Positions 8,812 to 19,271 of a DNA stretch of 64,000 nt are shown here, in pieces. The notes beneath the pieces are model-generated. The model was not told the origin of the DNA, did no database searches, and saw nothing but the letters and a program-made list of their open reading frames with translations. The stretch's first letter is position 1. Every line of letters starts with the position of its first letter. Location: NCBI GenBank assembly GCA_016214955.1, contig JACRMN010000007.1:62001-126000 (forward strand), read 5' to 3'. Source of the stretch: Deltaproteobacteria bacterium. GTDB lineage: Bacteria; Myxococcota; Myxococcia; Myxococcales; Anaeromyxobacteraceae. A program made the position numbers and the translations under genes.

Positions 8812-10479
8812 GTGGGCTGGGGGGAGGAGATCGCCGAGCAGGACGAGCGGGTGCGGCGCGCCGGCCTGGAGATCTGGCTGGGCGCCGAGCCCACCTTCAC
8901 GCTACGCGAATCCCAGGATCCTCCCTGGCTCTGGCAGGCGGAGGGCGGCGACAAGGAGATGCGCGCCGCCGCCTTGCTCGCCGACCTGGCGCCGCGCCTC
9001 GGCGCCGCCCGCCTGCAGCGGGCGCCGGGGCGCCACTTTCCCGAGGAGCCGGCGCCGCGCTTCTGCCTGGGGGCGCTCCTGCGCCGCGGGCCTCCCGCGC
9101 CGGCCGCGGGCGGGCTCGACGGCCCTCCCCTCCCCGCCCCCGCGCCCGGCCCGGACGAGCGCTGGCTCACCGTGACGCCCGACCCGGGCGTGGTGGAGGT
9201 GAACCTGGCGCCCTCGCCCGACCTCGCCACCTTCGCCGCCGACGCCCAGGCCTGCTACCGGGCGGCGGCCGCGGCCGGCCTCTCGCCGGTGCGCTTCCGC
9301 TACAACGGCCAGGTCTCCGACTCGGGCGGCGGCGGACAGCTCACCCTGGGCGGCCCGTCGCCCGAGGCCAGCCCCTTCTTCCGCCGGCCCCAGCTCCTGC
9401 CGCGGCTGGTGCGCTACCTCCACCACCACCCGTCGCTCTCCTACGCCTTCTCCCCCGACTGCGCCGGCAGCGCCGGCCAGGGGCCCCGGCCGGACGAGGG
9501 GGTGCGGGAGATCTTCGACGAGCTGCCGGTGGCCCTCGACCGGCTGGCGGCCCGCGGCGACGACCTCTCGCCGGCCGAGCTGTGGTCGGCGCTGGCGCCC
9601 ATGCTGGTGGACCCCTCGGGCAACTCGCACCGCGCCGAGCTCAACGTCGAGAAGCTCTGGAACCCGCACCTTCCCGGCCGCGGGATGCTGGGGCTGGTGG
9701 AGCTGCGTGCGCTGCGCATGCCGGGCACCCCCGCCCGCCTCACCGCCGTGGCCGCGCTCTTCCGGGCGCTGGCGGCGCGGCTGGCGACGCGCCCCTTCGA
9801 GGAGCCGCTGCGCGACTGGGGACGCACCCTGCACGACCGCGCCGCCCTGCCCTTCTTCCTGGCCCGCGACCTCGTGGGCGTGCTGCAGGACCTCGACCAC
9901 CAGGGCTTCGGGCTGGGCCCGCTGCTCTCGGACGAGCTCACGGCCGAGGAGGCGCCGCTGGCCCTGGTGCCGCTGGGCGGCGCCCGGCTGGAGCTGCGCC
10001 CGGCGCTGGAGTTCTGGCCGCTCCAGGGCGACGTGGCCTCGCAGGAGCGCAGCACCGCGCGGCTGGTGGACGCCAGCTCGGCGCGCCTCGAGCTGCGGCT
10101 CGACACCGGCGGCGGCGAGGTGGGGCGGCTCTCGGCCGGCGGCTGGGAGCTGCCGCTGCAGCAGGTGGCCCGCGGGCTCCACCTGGCCGCCGTGCGCTGG
10201 CGCACCTTCGCGCCGTCGCCCGGCCTCCACCCCGGTCTCCCGGCCCACGACCCGCTCCGGCTCTGCTGGGAGCGGGGCGGCGAGGCGCGGGAGGTCCTGC
10301 TCCACGGCTGGCGCCCGCAGGGCGGCGGCTACGACGGCCTCCCCGCCGACGGCGCCGAGGCCGCCCGGCGCCGCGCCGAACGGGTGCAGGTCCGGAGCCT
10401 GCCCCCGCCGGCGGTGCAGCGCGCCCCGCCGGGCCCGGCCCTGACGCTCGATCTCCGCCGCCTCCCCCTGGCAAGCTGA
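8812..10479 (+). CDS. Second DUF2126 protein (stand-alone)
   Basis: About 555 residues, starting at GTG 8812 behind a GGAGGAGGAG ribosome site. It lacks the transglutaminase module but repeats the DUF2126 motifs of its upstream neighbour: LGAEPTFT, VTPDPGVVEVNLAP, SGGGGQLTLGGPSP, RYLHHHPSLSYAF, VDPSGNSHRAELNVEKLWNPH and GLVELRALRMPG. The shared core is clear, but spacing and many residues differ, so this is an old duplication. The pair could form a heteromeric ligase or act on different substrates. It is cotranscribed with the ATP-grasp and alpha-E genes downstream. Confidence 0.87.
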   Translation: MGWGEEIAEQDERVRRAGLEIWLGAEPTFTLRESQDPPWLWQAEGGDKEMRAAALLADLAPRLGAARLQRAPGRHFPEEPAPRFCLGALLRRGPPAPAAGGLDGPPLPAPAPGPDERWLTVTPDPGVVEVNLAPSPDLATFAADAQACYRAAAAAGLSPVRFRYNGQVSDSGGGGQLTLGGPSPEASPFFRRPQLLPRLVRYLHHHPSLSYAFSPDCAGSAGQGPRPDEGVREIFDELPVALDRLAARGDDLSPAELWSALAPMLVDPSGNSHRAELNVEKLWNPHLPGRGMLGLVELRALRMPGTPARLTAVAALFRALAARLATRPFEEPLRDWGRTLHDRAALPFFLARDLVGVLQDLDHQGFGLGPLLSDELTAEEAPLALVPLGGARLELRPALEFWPLQGDVASQERSTARLVDASSARLELRLDTGGGEVGRLSAGGWELPLQQVARGLHLAAVRWRTFAPSPGLHPGLPAHDPLRLCWERGGEAREVLLHGWRPQGGGYDGLPADGAEAARRRAERVQVRSLPPPAVQRAPPGPALTLDLRRLPLAS

Positions 10480-10491
10480 TCCCGAGGACCC

Positions 10492-11957
<1,466 letters not shown>

Positions 11958-11961
<4 letters not shown>

Positions 11962-12947
11962 TCTCCCGGGTCGCCGATCACTGCTTCTGGCTGGGCCGCT
12001 ACCTGGAGCGGGCCGAGAGCACCGCCCGCGTCCTCTCCGTCACCCGCAACCTGGCCCTCGACGCCGGGCTCACCGCGGCCCAGTGCTGGCTGCCGGTGGT
12101 GATCGTGGCCGGCGAGGAGGCCCGCTTCGGCTCCCGCTTCGGCCCCGAGGCGGCCGAGGACGGCGACCGGGTGCAGGCCTACCTCACCTGGGACCAGGAG
12201 ACGGGCGTCTCCATCCAGCGCTCGGTGGCGGCGGCGCGCGACAACGCCCGCTCCATCCGCGAGGTGGTGAGCCTGGAGACCTGGGAGGCGCTCAACGAGC
12301 TCCACCTCTGGCTGGGGAGCCAGGCCGGCTGGAGCGAGTACGGCGAGGACCGGCACGCCTTCTACCGCCGCGTCCGCCAGGCGGTGCAGGGCATCCACGG
12401 CATCGCCCGCGGCACCATGCTCCACGACGACGCCCTGCACTTCGTGGAGCTGGGCGTGCGGCTGGAGCGGGCCGGGCAGACCGCCCGCATCCTCGACGTG
12501 CACCACCACGCCATCCGCCGCATCACCGACGCCAGCGCCGCCCCCGAGACCGGTCTCTGGCTCTCGCTCCTGCGGGCCTGCTCCGGCTTCGAGCCCTACA
12601 TGAAGCGCTGCCAGGGGCGCATCGACCGCGAGGCGGTGGTGCGCTTCCTGGTGCTGGAGGCGGAGTTCCCGCGCTCGGTGCGCTTCTGCATCCACTCCGC
12701 CTGGGAGCGGCTGGCCTCCATCCGGCCGCCCGAGGCCGAGGGGCTGCCCGGGGCCCGGAGCGTCGCCCGGCTGGCGGAGCTGGTGCGCTGGGTCGACGGC
12801 TGCGGCGCCCTGCTCGAGGGGGAGCGGCTCCACGAGCTGCTGACCCACGTGGTGGACGAGACGGCCTCCATCTGCGACTGGATCGGGCGGGAGCTCCTGG
12901 GGTACGAAGTGGCGGCCCAGTCGCAGTCGCAGCCCTCCCCTCCGTGA
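11958..12947 (+). CDS. Alpha-E (DUF403) domain protein
   Basis: 329 residues of the all-helical alpha-E family. Diagnostic motifs are [22 protein letters not shown] at the start, [50 protein letters not shown] and [15 protein letters not shown]. No enzymatic activity is known for the family; genomic association suggests it works with the permuted ATP-grasp and DUF2126 ligases, perhaps as a scaffold or substrate binder. It starts inside the stop codon of the ATP-grasp gene and is followed 16 bp later by the amidotransferase-transglutaminase fusion. Confidence 0.92.
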
Positions 12948-12963
12948 GCCGCACCGGCCGAGA

Positions 12964-14703
12964 ATGCCCAACCTCCTCGCGATGTCCTTCGAAGGCGAGC
13001 TCGCGCCCTCCTTCGACCTGCGCTGTCTCCACGACGGCGCGGCCGCGCCCGACGGCTGGGGCATCGGCTACTACCCCGGCGGCGAGCCCTCGGCGGCGGT
13101 GCTCAAGGAGCCTGCGCCGCCGCCGGGCTCCATGCGCTCGGAGCTGGTGAAAGCCTGGGAGCACCTCGAGACCTCGCTGTTCGTGGTCCACATCCGCAGC
13201 GCCACCTGGGGCGCGGTCAGCGACGCCAACACCCAGCCCTTCCACCGCGCCTGGGGCGGCCGGGACTGGCTCTTCGCCCACTCCGGCAGCCTGGTGCAGC
13301 GCCCCACCCCGCGGCCCGGCGGCCCCTTCGAGCCGGTGGGCTCCACCGACACCGAGCTCGTCTTCTGCGAGCTCATGAACCGCTTCGCCGAGCGGGGCTG
13401 GCGCAGCCTGGCCGAGGCCGACCTGGAGGTGGTGCGCGGCTGGCTCCAGGCCTTCGACGAGCTGGGCAACCTCACCTCGGTGCTCGCCGACGGCCACGAC
13501 CTGTGCGTGTACGCCGGCCGGAGCGGCAGCCGGATCTTCCTCTGCGAGGTGCTGCCGCCCTACGAGCGCTTCGCGCTGGGCGACCGCGACCTGGAGGTGG
13601 ACCTGTGCCGCCGGGGCGTCAAGGCGCGCAAGGGCGTGGTGGTCTCCTCCTCGCCCCTCGAGATCGACGGCGAGCCGGCCGCCGACCGCTGGCAGGCGGT
13701 GCCGCCCGGCCACCTGGTGGTGGTGCGCCAGGGGGCGGTGCGCGCCGAGGTGGCCCCGGCCGGCGTCTCGGCCTCGCAGCTGGCGCTGCCGGGGACGCGC
13801 CGCGTGGTCATGGCCCGGCCGCGCAAGGCCGAGGTGCGCCGCTTCGAGGTCACCCACCGCACCAGCTACCGCTACGAGAGGCCGGTGGAGCAGAGCACCC
13901 ACCTCTTCCGGCTGGCCCCGGTGCACGACCGGCTCCAGACCCTGCTCTCGCACGAGATGACGGTCACCGTGGACGGCCAGTGGCGCGAGTACGAGGACGT
14001 CTTCGGCAACCGCACCCGCCGGCTGCACGTCGAGACGCCGTTCACCGAGATGGTCATCGAGGCCCGCTCCCGGGTGGAGCTCCTCGACACCGACCCGCTC
14101 TCCTACAAGCCGCTGCGGGCCCGGACCGAGATCCCGGTGGTGTGGATGCCCTGGCAGCGCCAGGTGCTCCAGCCCTTCCTGCTGCCCCGCGAGCTGCCGG
14201 AGAGCGAGCTGGAGGAGCTCAGCGACTACGCCATGAGCTTCGCGGTGCGGAACGACTACGACATCCTCGACACCCTGCTCGACATCAACGGCACCATCTA
14301 CCGCGAGTACAAGTACACCCCGGGCGCCACCACCATGGCCACCACGCCGTTCGACATCTACGCCAACCGGCGCGGCGTCTGCCAGGACTTCACCAACCTC
14401 TTCCAGCTCCTGGCCCAGCTCCTCGGGCTGCCGGCCCGCTACGTCTGCGGCTACGTCTACACGGGGCCCAGGCACGAGAACCAGCGGCAGGCCGAGGCCT
14501 CCCACGCCTGGGCCCAGGTGTACCTGCCCGAGGTGGGCTGGAAGGGCTTCGACCCCACCAACGGCATCCTCACCCAGACCGAGCACATCCGCGTGGCGGT
14601 GGGGCGCAACCACCGCGACGCCACCCCCACCGGCGGCACCATCTACGTGGGCGGCGCCGGCGAGACCTTGGAGGTGTCGGTGCGGGTGGAGCCGATGCCG
14701 TAG
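12964..14703 (+). CDS. Class II glutamine amidotransferase-like domain fused to transglutaminase
   Basis: 579 residues with two parts. Residues 1 to ~275 look like the NTN-hydrolase class II amidotransferase fold: MPNLLAMSF, DGWGIGYYPGG, FVVHIRSATWG, DANTQPFHR, FAHSGSL and the STDTELVF loop. The usual catalytic Cys2 is replaced by Pro, so glutaminase activity by the standard mechanism is not expected. Residues ~285-579 are a bacterial transglutaminase-like module with N-terminal beta domain (RRFEVTHRTSYRYERPV) and a Cys-His-Asp triad near C472 (GVCQDFTN), H513 (SHAWAQVYL) and D528 (GFDPTNG). It closes the five-gene operon, so the operon carries two transglutaminases. No strong ribosome site precedes the ATG. 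The downstream gene is convergent, with only 3 bp between stops. Confidence 0.87.
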   Translation: MPNLLAMSFEGELAPSFDLRCLHDGAAAPDGWGIGYYPGGEPSAAVLKEPAPPPGSMRSELVKAWEHLETSLFVVHIRSATWGAVSDANTQPFHRAWGGRDWLFAHSGSLVQRPTPRPGGPFEPVGSTDTELVFCELMNRFAERGWRSLAEADLEVVRGWLQAFDELGNLTSVLADGHDLCVYAGRSGSRIFLCEVLPPYERFALGDRDLEVDLCRRGVKARKGVVVSSSPLEIDGEPAADRWQAVPPGHLVVVRQGAVRAEVAPAGVSASQLALPGTRRVVMARPRKAEVRRFEVTHRTSYRYERPVEQSTHLFRLAPVHDRLQTLLSHEMTVTVDGQWREYEDVFGNRTRRLHVETPFTEMVIEARSRVELLDTDPLSYKPLRARTEIPVVWMPWQRQVLQPFLLPRELPESELEELSDYAMSFAVRNDYDILDTLLDINGTIYREYKYTPGATTMATTPFDIYANRRGVCQDFTNLFQLLAQLLGLPARYVCGYVYTGPRHENQRQAEASHAWAQVYLPEVGWKGFDPTNGILTQTEHIRVAVGRNHRDATPTGGTIYVGGAGETLEVSVRVEPMP

Positions 14704-14706
14704 CGC

Positions 14707-15714
14707 CTAGGTGCCGGGCGGGCGCGGCGGCCGGGGCAGCGTGCCCTGCGGCGCCACCGGCGGGCGCGGGGGCGCGCCGACGGGCGTGGTGGCCAGCGGC
14801 GCGCCGCCCTTCACCACGTTCATGGCCAGCGCGATCATCGAGCCCAGGTCGCTGAGGTTGGCGGGCAGCACCAGGGTGTTGCCGGCCTTGGCGATCTTCC
14901 CGAACTCGGCAACGTACTGCTCGGCCACGCGGAGCTGGACCGCCTCCAGGCCGCCGGGCGCGCCGATGGCCTCGGCCACCTTGCGCAGGCCCTCGCCGGT
15001 GGCGGTGGCCACCGCCAGGATGGCCTCGGCCTCGCCCTGGGCCTCGTTGATCTGCTGCTGCCGCTTGGCCTCGGAGGCCTTGATGACCTCCTGCTTCTTG
15101 CCCTCGGCGGCGTTGACGACCGCGTCCCGCTCGCCCTCGGAGGAGAGGATGACCGCGCGCTTCTCGCGCTCGGCCCGCATCTGCTTCTCCATGGCGGCGA
15201 TGACGTCCTTGGGCGGGGTGATGTTCTTGATCTCGTAGCGCAGCACCTTCACGCCCCAGGGGCCGGTGGCCTTGTCGAGCTCGGTGATCACCATCGAATT
15301 GATGTGGGACCGCTCCTCGAAGGTGCGATCCAGCTCGATCTTGCCGATCTCGCTGCGGAGCGCGGTCTGGGCCAGCTGGGTGATGCCGAAGTAGTAGTCG
15401 GCGATGCCGTAGGAGGCCCGCTGCGCGTCCAGCACCTTGAGGTAGAGGATGCCGTCCACCGCCACCTGGACGTTGTCCCGGGTGATGCAGACCTGCTCCG
15501 GGATGTCGATGGCCTGCTCCTTGAGCGTGTGGCGGTAGCGGATGACGTCGATGAAGGGCAGGAGCACGTGGAAGCCGGCCTCGAGCACGGCGTTGAACTT
15601 GCCGAGCCGCTCCACCACGAAGGCGGCCTGCTGGGGCACCACGGTGGCGGTCTTGACCACCACCACCAGGCCCAGCACCGCCACGACGATGCCGATGAGC
15701 AGCGCAGCGTTCAT
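14707..15714 (-). CDS. SPFH/Band 7 (stomatin-like, slipin) membrane protein
   Basis: 335 residues: an N-terminal membrane anchor (ALLIGIVVAVLGLVVVV), an SPFH domain (VPQQAAFVVERLGKFNAVLEAG, FIDVIRYRHTLKEQAIDIPEQ, DNVQVAVDGILYLKV), a charged coiled-coil (KQMRAEREKRAVILSSEGERDA) and a Pro-rich tail. Such proteins oligomerise on the inner membrane and are linked to membrane microdomains and quality control. ATG 15714 is preferred because GGAAGGGG lies 8 nt upstream; an in-frame ATG at 15741 would add nine residues. It lies 48 bp downstream of an NfeD-like gene, the usual stomatin operon arrangement. Confidence 0.92.
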   Translation of the reverse strand: MNAALLIGIVVAVLGLVVVVKTATVVPQQAAFVVERLGKFNAVLEAGFHVLLPFIDVIRYRHTLKEQAIDIPEQVCITRDNVQVAVDGILYLKVLDAQRASYGIADYYFGITQLAQTALRSEIGKIELDRTFEERSHINSMVITELDKATGPWGVKVLRYEIKNITPPKDVIAAMEKQMRAEREKRAVILSSEGERDAVVNAAEGKKQEVIKASEAKRQQQINEAQGEAEAILAVATATGEGLRKVAEAIGAPGGLEAVQLRVAEQYVAEFGKIAKAGNTLVLPANLSDLGSMIALAMNVVKGGAPLATTPVGAPPRPPVAPQGTLPRPPRPPGT

Positions 15715-15762
15715 TTGCAGCACCCCTTCCAGAAGGTTCATGGAGACCGCTCGCTCCCTCGT

Positions 15763-16185
15763 TCACTCCGGGCGCAGCACCAGCGTGAGCCCGTCCACCC
15801 GCTCCACCCGGCAGCGCTGCCCGGCGGAGATGGTCCCGGGGCCCGCGGCGCGCGCCTCCCAGGGCGTGCCCCGGAGCTCCGCCTTCCCGACGCCGCCGTC
15901 CGGCACCGCCTCGATGACCACCGCCACCTCGCCGGCCAGCTCCGGCGCCAGCCCGGCCGAGCCCAGCTTCCCGCGCAGCCGGCTGCGGAGCAGGGCCATG
16001 AGCGCCACCGACAGCGCGCCGAAGAGGACCCACTCCAGCCAGGGAGGGCCGGAGATCCCGAGGGCCGACAGCACCCCCACGGCGATGGCGCCGATGCCGA
16101 AGAAGAGGGCGAAGAGCCCGCCCGGCGTCACCATCTCCACGACGAGGAGCGCCACCCCGAAAAGCACCCAGGCCCACCACGTCAT
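15763..16185 (-). CDS. NfeD-like membrane protein
   Basis: 140 residues with two to three hydrophobic helices (WWAWVLFGVALLVVEMV, LFALFFGIGAIAVGVLSAL, EWVLFGALSVALMALL) and a C-terminal OB-fold domain (GTPWEARAAGPGTISAGQRCRVERVDGLTLVLRPE). This is the short NfeD form lacking the ClpP-like protease domain. It is the first gene of a two-gene unit with the SPFH protein, its usual partner; together they are thought to shape membrane domains. Confidence 0.9.
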   Translation of the reverse strand: MTWWAWVLFGVALLVVEMVTPGGLFALFFGIGAIAVGVLSALGISGPPWLEWVLFGALSVALMALLRSRLRGKLGSAGLAPELAGEVAVVIEAVPDGGVGKAELRGTPWEARAAGPGTISAGQRCRVERVDGLTLVLRPE

Positions 16186-16246
16186 GCAGGCTCCCTCCAG
16201 GGGCGGGATGCTAGCGCGCCCCCGTCCCCCGCGCTACCCATGGTGG

Positions 16247-16954
16247 ATGCGGGTTCGCTGCGGCACGAGCGGCTTCGGGTACCTCTCCTGGCGCGGGACC
16301 TTCTACCCGAGGGAGGCGAGGAGCGGCGACCTGCTGCGGCTCTACGGCGAGCGCTTCTCCACGGTGGAGATCAACAACACCTTCTACCGGATGCCCGGCG
16401 CCGCCATGCTGGCCGGCTGGCGCGAGCAGGTGCCGGCCTCCTTCACCTTCGTGCTCAAGGGGCCGCAGGTCATCACCCACAGGAAACGCCTCCGGGAGGC
16501 CCAGCAGGAGACCGCCCACTTCCACGAGGTGGCGAAGGCGCTGGGGCCCCGGCTCGGCCCGGTGCTGTGGCAGCTTCCGCCCAACCTGAAGAAGGACCTG
16601 CCGCGGCTCCAGGCCTTCCTGGCGCTCTTGCCCCCGGGCGTGCGCGCCGCCTTCGAGTTCCGCCACCCCACCTGGCGGGACGAGGAGGTGTACGCGGCGC
16701 TGGGGGAGCGGGGCGCGGCGCTGGTGGTGGCCCACGACGAGGAGGGAGAGACGCCGCTCGTGGCCACCGCCGGCTTCGGCTACCTGCGGCTCCGCGCGCC
16801 CGGCTACGAGCCGGCGGCGCTGCGGGCCTGGGCGGAGCGCATCCTGGCGCAGCCCTGGGACGAGGCCTTCGTCTTCCTGAAGCACGAGGATGAGGGCACC
16901 GGGCCCAGGCTGGCAACGGCCCTGCGCGAGGTGCTGGGGAGCGCGGGGAGCTGA
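16247..16954 (+). CDS. DUF72 family protein
   Basis: 235 residues with the DUF72 (YecE-like) TIM-barrel motifs: RCGTSGFGYLSWRGTFYP, YGERFSTVEINNTFYRMP, FTFVLKGPQVITH, GPVLWQLPPNLKKD, AAFEFRHPTW and YLRLRAP near the end. The function of the family is not established. ATG 16247 starts directly on the conserved domain. It is divergent from nfeD and convergent with the molybdopterin oxidoreductase, whose stop lies 8 bp away. Confidence 0.88.
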   Translation: MRVRCGTSGFGYLSWRGTFYPREARSGDLLRLYGERFSTVEINNTFYRMPGAAMLAGWREQVPASFTFVLKGPQVITHRKRLREAQQETAHFHEVAKALGPRLGPVLWQLPPNLKKDLPRLQAFLALLPPGVRAAFEFRHPTWRDEEVYAALGERGAALVVAHDEEGETPLVATAGFGYLRLRAPGYEPAALRAWAERILAQPWDEAFVFLKHEDEGTGPRLATALREVLGSAGS

Positions 16955-16962
16955 CCTCGCGC

Positions 16963-19188
16963 TCAGGCCCGCTCGATGCGGGCCGGCACGTGCTTGTGCC
17001 AGGGCGTGCCCACGAAGGGGTCGCGATCGCCGTCGCCGGTGAGCTCGTTGGGAGCGACGCCCACCGGCGGCCCGGCGCCGTCGCCCACCCCGAGGCCGTT
17101 GGGGAGCGACACGTGGCCGGGCTGCATGGCCGCCGAGAGCTCCACCGGGACCGTGGCCGCGCCGTGGGGCGTGACCAGGCGCACCCGCGCGCCGTTGCCG
17201 ACCCCCAGCGCCAGCGCGTCGGCGAGGCTGACCCGCAGGGCGCCGGCGGCGTCGGTCTTGCGCCAGGCCGGGTCGCGGATGATGGTGTTGGCGGTGAAGG
17301 AGCGCCGCTCGCCGGCGCTCAGCACCAGGGGGAAGGCGGGATCGCGCGGCGGCGCCTCGCCCAGCCGCGAGAGCTCCGCGAGCATGTCCGGCAGGGCCAG
17401 GTGGAGCTGCCGCGGGGCGCGGCGCAGCACCTCGTCCCACTCGTCCACGGCGAACACCAGGCCCGACTCGGCGGCCAGCATGCGCTCGAAGAGGGCGCAG
17501 GCCGCCTCCACCGGGCTGCCGCCGAAGCCGGCCCGGGCCAGCGAGGGGCCGTGCTTCATCGCGGCGCGGGCGGCGATGCCGAGGAGCACGGCGCCCTCGC
17601 GCACCTCGTCGGGAATGGCCAGGGTGCGGTAGAGCAGCACCGGCGCCAGGCCGGAGAGGCGCGGATCGGGGAGGACGTGCTGCAGGAAGGCCATGGCGCA
17701 GGCGGTGAGCCCCTGCCCCGCCGCCTCCCGGAGCGGCGCCAGGTCGGCCTCGGAGAAGGCGCCCAGGGCCTCGCAGAGCCGGGCGTGGATCTCGGCCTCG
17801 GGGAGCGTGCCGGCGAGCGGCGGCAGCAGGCGGCGGCGCAGGTGGAAGTGGTTCCTCGGGAACTCCAGGTTGAAGAAGGTGGCCTCGGCCTTCTCGAACT
17901 GCGAGGCGGCGGGCAGCACGTAGTGGGCCAGGCGGGCGGTCTCGCTCAGGGCCACGTCGATGACCACCAGGGTGTCGAGCGCCGCCAGGGCCTGGCGCAT
18001 CCGCGGCGAGCCGGCCAGCGAGTGGGCCGGGTTGGCCCCCTCGACGAGCATGGCCCGGTAGCGCGCCGGGTGATCGGTGAGGATCTCGTCGGCGACGACG
18101 TTGCAGGGCACCAGGCCGCCCACCACCCGGGCACCGGCCACCGGGCTCGGCGCCTTCTCCTCGCCGCTGGCGATGTCCACCAGCGTTGCCGGCAGGTAGT
18201 GGCTGCCCGGCTTCCCCAGGCTCCCGGTCAGCAGCACCAGCACCCGGTGCAGGTAGCTCACCAGCGTGGAGTGGTGGTTCATCTGCACGCCCAGGTCCTC
18301 GAAGCTGGCGAGGGCCCGCGCCCCGCCAATGGCGCGGGCGGCCCGCTCCACCAGCGCCGGCTCCACGCCGGTGCGGGCGATGGCGTCGGGGATGGAGAAG
18401 CGCCCGAGCGCCGCCTGCACCGCTGCGAGCTCCCCGGGGGCCACGTGCCGCTCCAGGAAGGCGCGGTCGATCCGCCCCTCCGCCAGCAGGATGCCCACCA
18501 GGGCGACGAGCAGCCAGGCGTCGGTGCCCGGCCGCACCGCCAGGTGGATGTCGGCCAGCTCCGCGGTCTCGGTGCGCCGCGGATCGACGACGATGAGGGT
18601 GCGGGCCGGATCGGCGGCGATGGCCCGCAGGGTGACGCGGGCGCGCGGGATGGAGTGGGAGTGCCAGGGGTTCTTCCCCAGGAAGAGCGCCACGTCGCAG
18701 TGCTCGAAGTCGGCGCGCGTGGCGCTGCCCATCATGCGCGCCGCCACCCAGAACTCTCCTGTCTTCTCCTGCGCCAGGGCGCTGGAGCGGTGGCGCGAGC
18801 CCAGCGCCCGCCGCGTCGCCGTGGCGTAGGCGCCGGGGAGGTGGTTCCCCTGCCCGCCACCGCCATAATAGAAGATGGCGCCGCCGCCGTGGACGTCGCG
18901 CACCCGCGCCAGCCGCTCCGCCACCTCGCGGATGGCGACGTCCCAGCCGATGGCCTCGAAGCTGCCGTCGGGCCGCCGGCGCAGCGGCGAGGTGAGCCGG
19001 CCGGGGTCGCTCTGGTAGTGGTCGAGCCGGTGCGGCTTCTCGCAGGCGTAGCCCTGCGAGGCCGGGTGGGCGCGGTCGCCGCGCACCTTGACCAGGTGCC
19101 GGCCCCCCTCGCCCCCGAGCATCACCTCGAGGCCGCAGTTGCACTCGCACAGGATGCAGGCGGTCTTCTTCCATGCGCCGTCGCTCAT
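16963..19188 (-). CDS. Molybdopterin oxidoreductase (formate dehydrogenase/nitrate reductase-like catalytic subunit)
   Basis: 741 residues of the DMSO-reductase superfamily. The N-terminal 4Fe-4S site is visible (CILCECNC, then GYACEKPHRL). Cofactor-binding segments follow: GGAIFYYGGGGQGNHL, DVALFLGKNPWHSHS, VVDPRRTETAELADIHLAVRPGTDAWLL, MLVEGANPAHSLAGS, and a C-terminal molydopterin-binding domain (VSLADALALGVGNGARVRLVTPHG, SLPNGLGVG). At the usual metal-ligand position (LAQEKTGEFWV) I see no Cys or Sec, so the metal ligand or reaction may differ from classical FDH. There is no signal peptide and no neighbouring small subunit, so it may be a soluble single-subunit enzyme. It could depend on fdhD at 3370-4137. 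Confidence 0.87.
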   Translation of the reverse strand: MSDGAWKKTACILCECNCGLEVMLGGEGGRHLVKVRGDRAHPASQGYACEKPHRLDHYQSDPGRLTSPLRRRPDGSFEAIGWDVAIREVAERLARVRDVHGGGAIFYYGGGGQGNHLPGAYATATRRALGSRHRSSALAQEKTGEFWVAARMMGSATRADFEHCDVALFLGKNPWHSHSIPRARVTLRAIAADPARTLIVVDPRRTETAELADIHLAVRPGTDAWLLVALVGILLAEGRIDRAFLERHVAPGELAAVQAALGRFSIPDAIARTGVEPALVERAARAIGGARALASFEDLGVQMNHHSTLVSYLHRVLVLLTGSLGKPGSHYLPATLVDIASGEEKAPSPVAGARVVGGLVPCNVVADEILTDHPARYRAMLVEGANPAHSLAGSPRMRQALAALDTLVVIDVALSETARLAHYVLPAASQFEKAEATFFNLEFPRNHFHLRRRLLPPLAGTLPEAEIHARLCEALGAFSEADLAPLREAAGQGLTACAMAFLQHVLPDPRLSGLAPVLLYRTLAIPDEVREGAVLLGIAARAAMKHGPSLARAGFGGSPVEAACALFERMLAAESGLVFAVDEWDEVLRRAPRQLHLALPDMLAELSRLGEAPPRDPAFPLVLSAGERRSFTANTIIRDPAWRKTDAAGALRVSLADALALGVGNGARVRLVTPHGAATVPVELSAAMQPGHVSLPNGLGVGDGAGPPVGVAPNELTGDGDRDPFVGTPWHKHVPARIERA

Positions 19189-19271
19189 GGCGGGACTCTT
19201 GGCGACCTGGAGGCTCCGCGCAACGCCTCAGGCGGGATGCACCGACCCGGGTAGCGGCCTCCACCGACGGG

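Noticed and set aside
4273-10479. Very long plus-strand open frame that would span several genes
   Set aside because: Only the last 555 codons (8812-10479) encode a recognisable protein. The rest is antisense or out-of-frame to the EEP-family and DUF2126 genes and reads as Ala/Gly/Arg low complexity caused by high GC.
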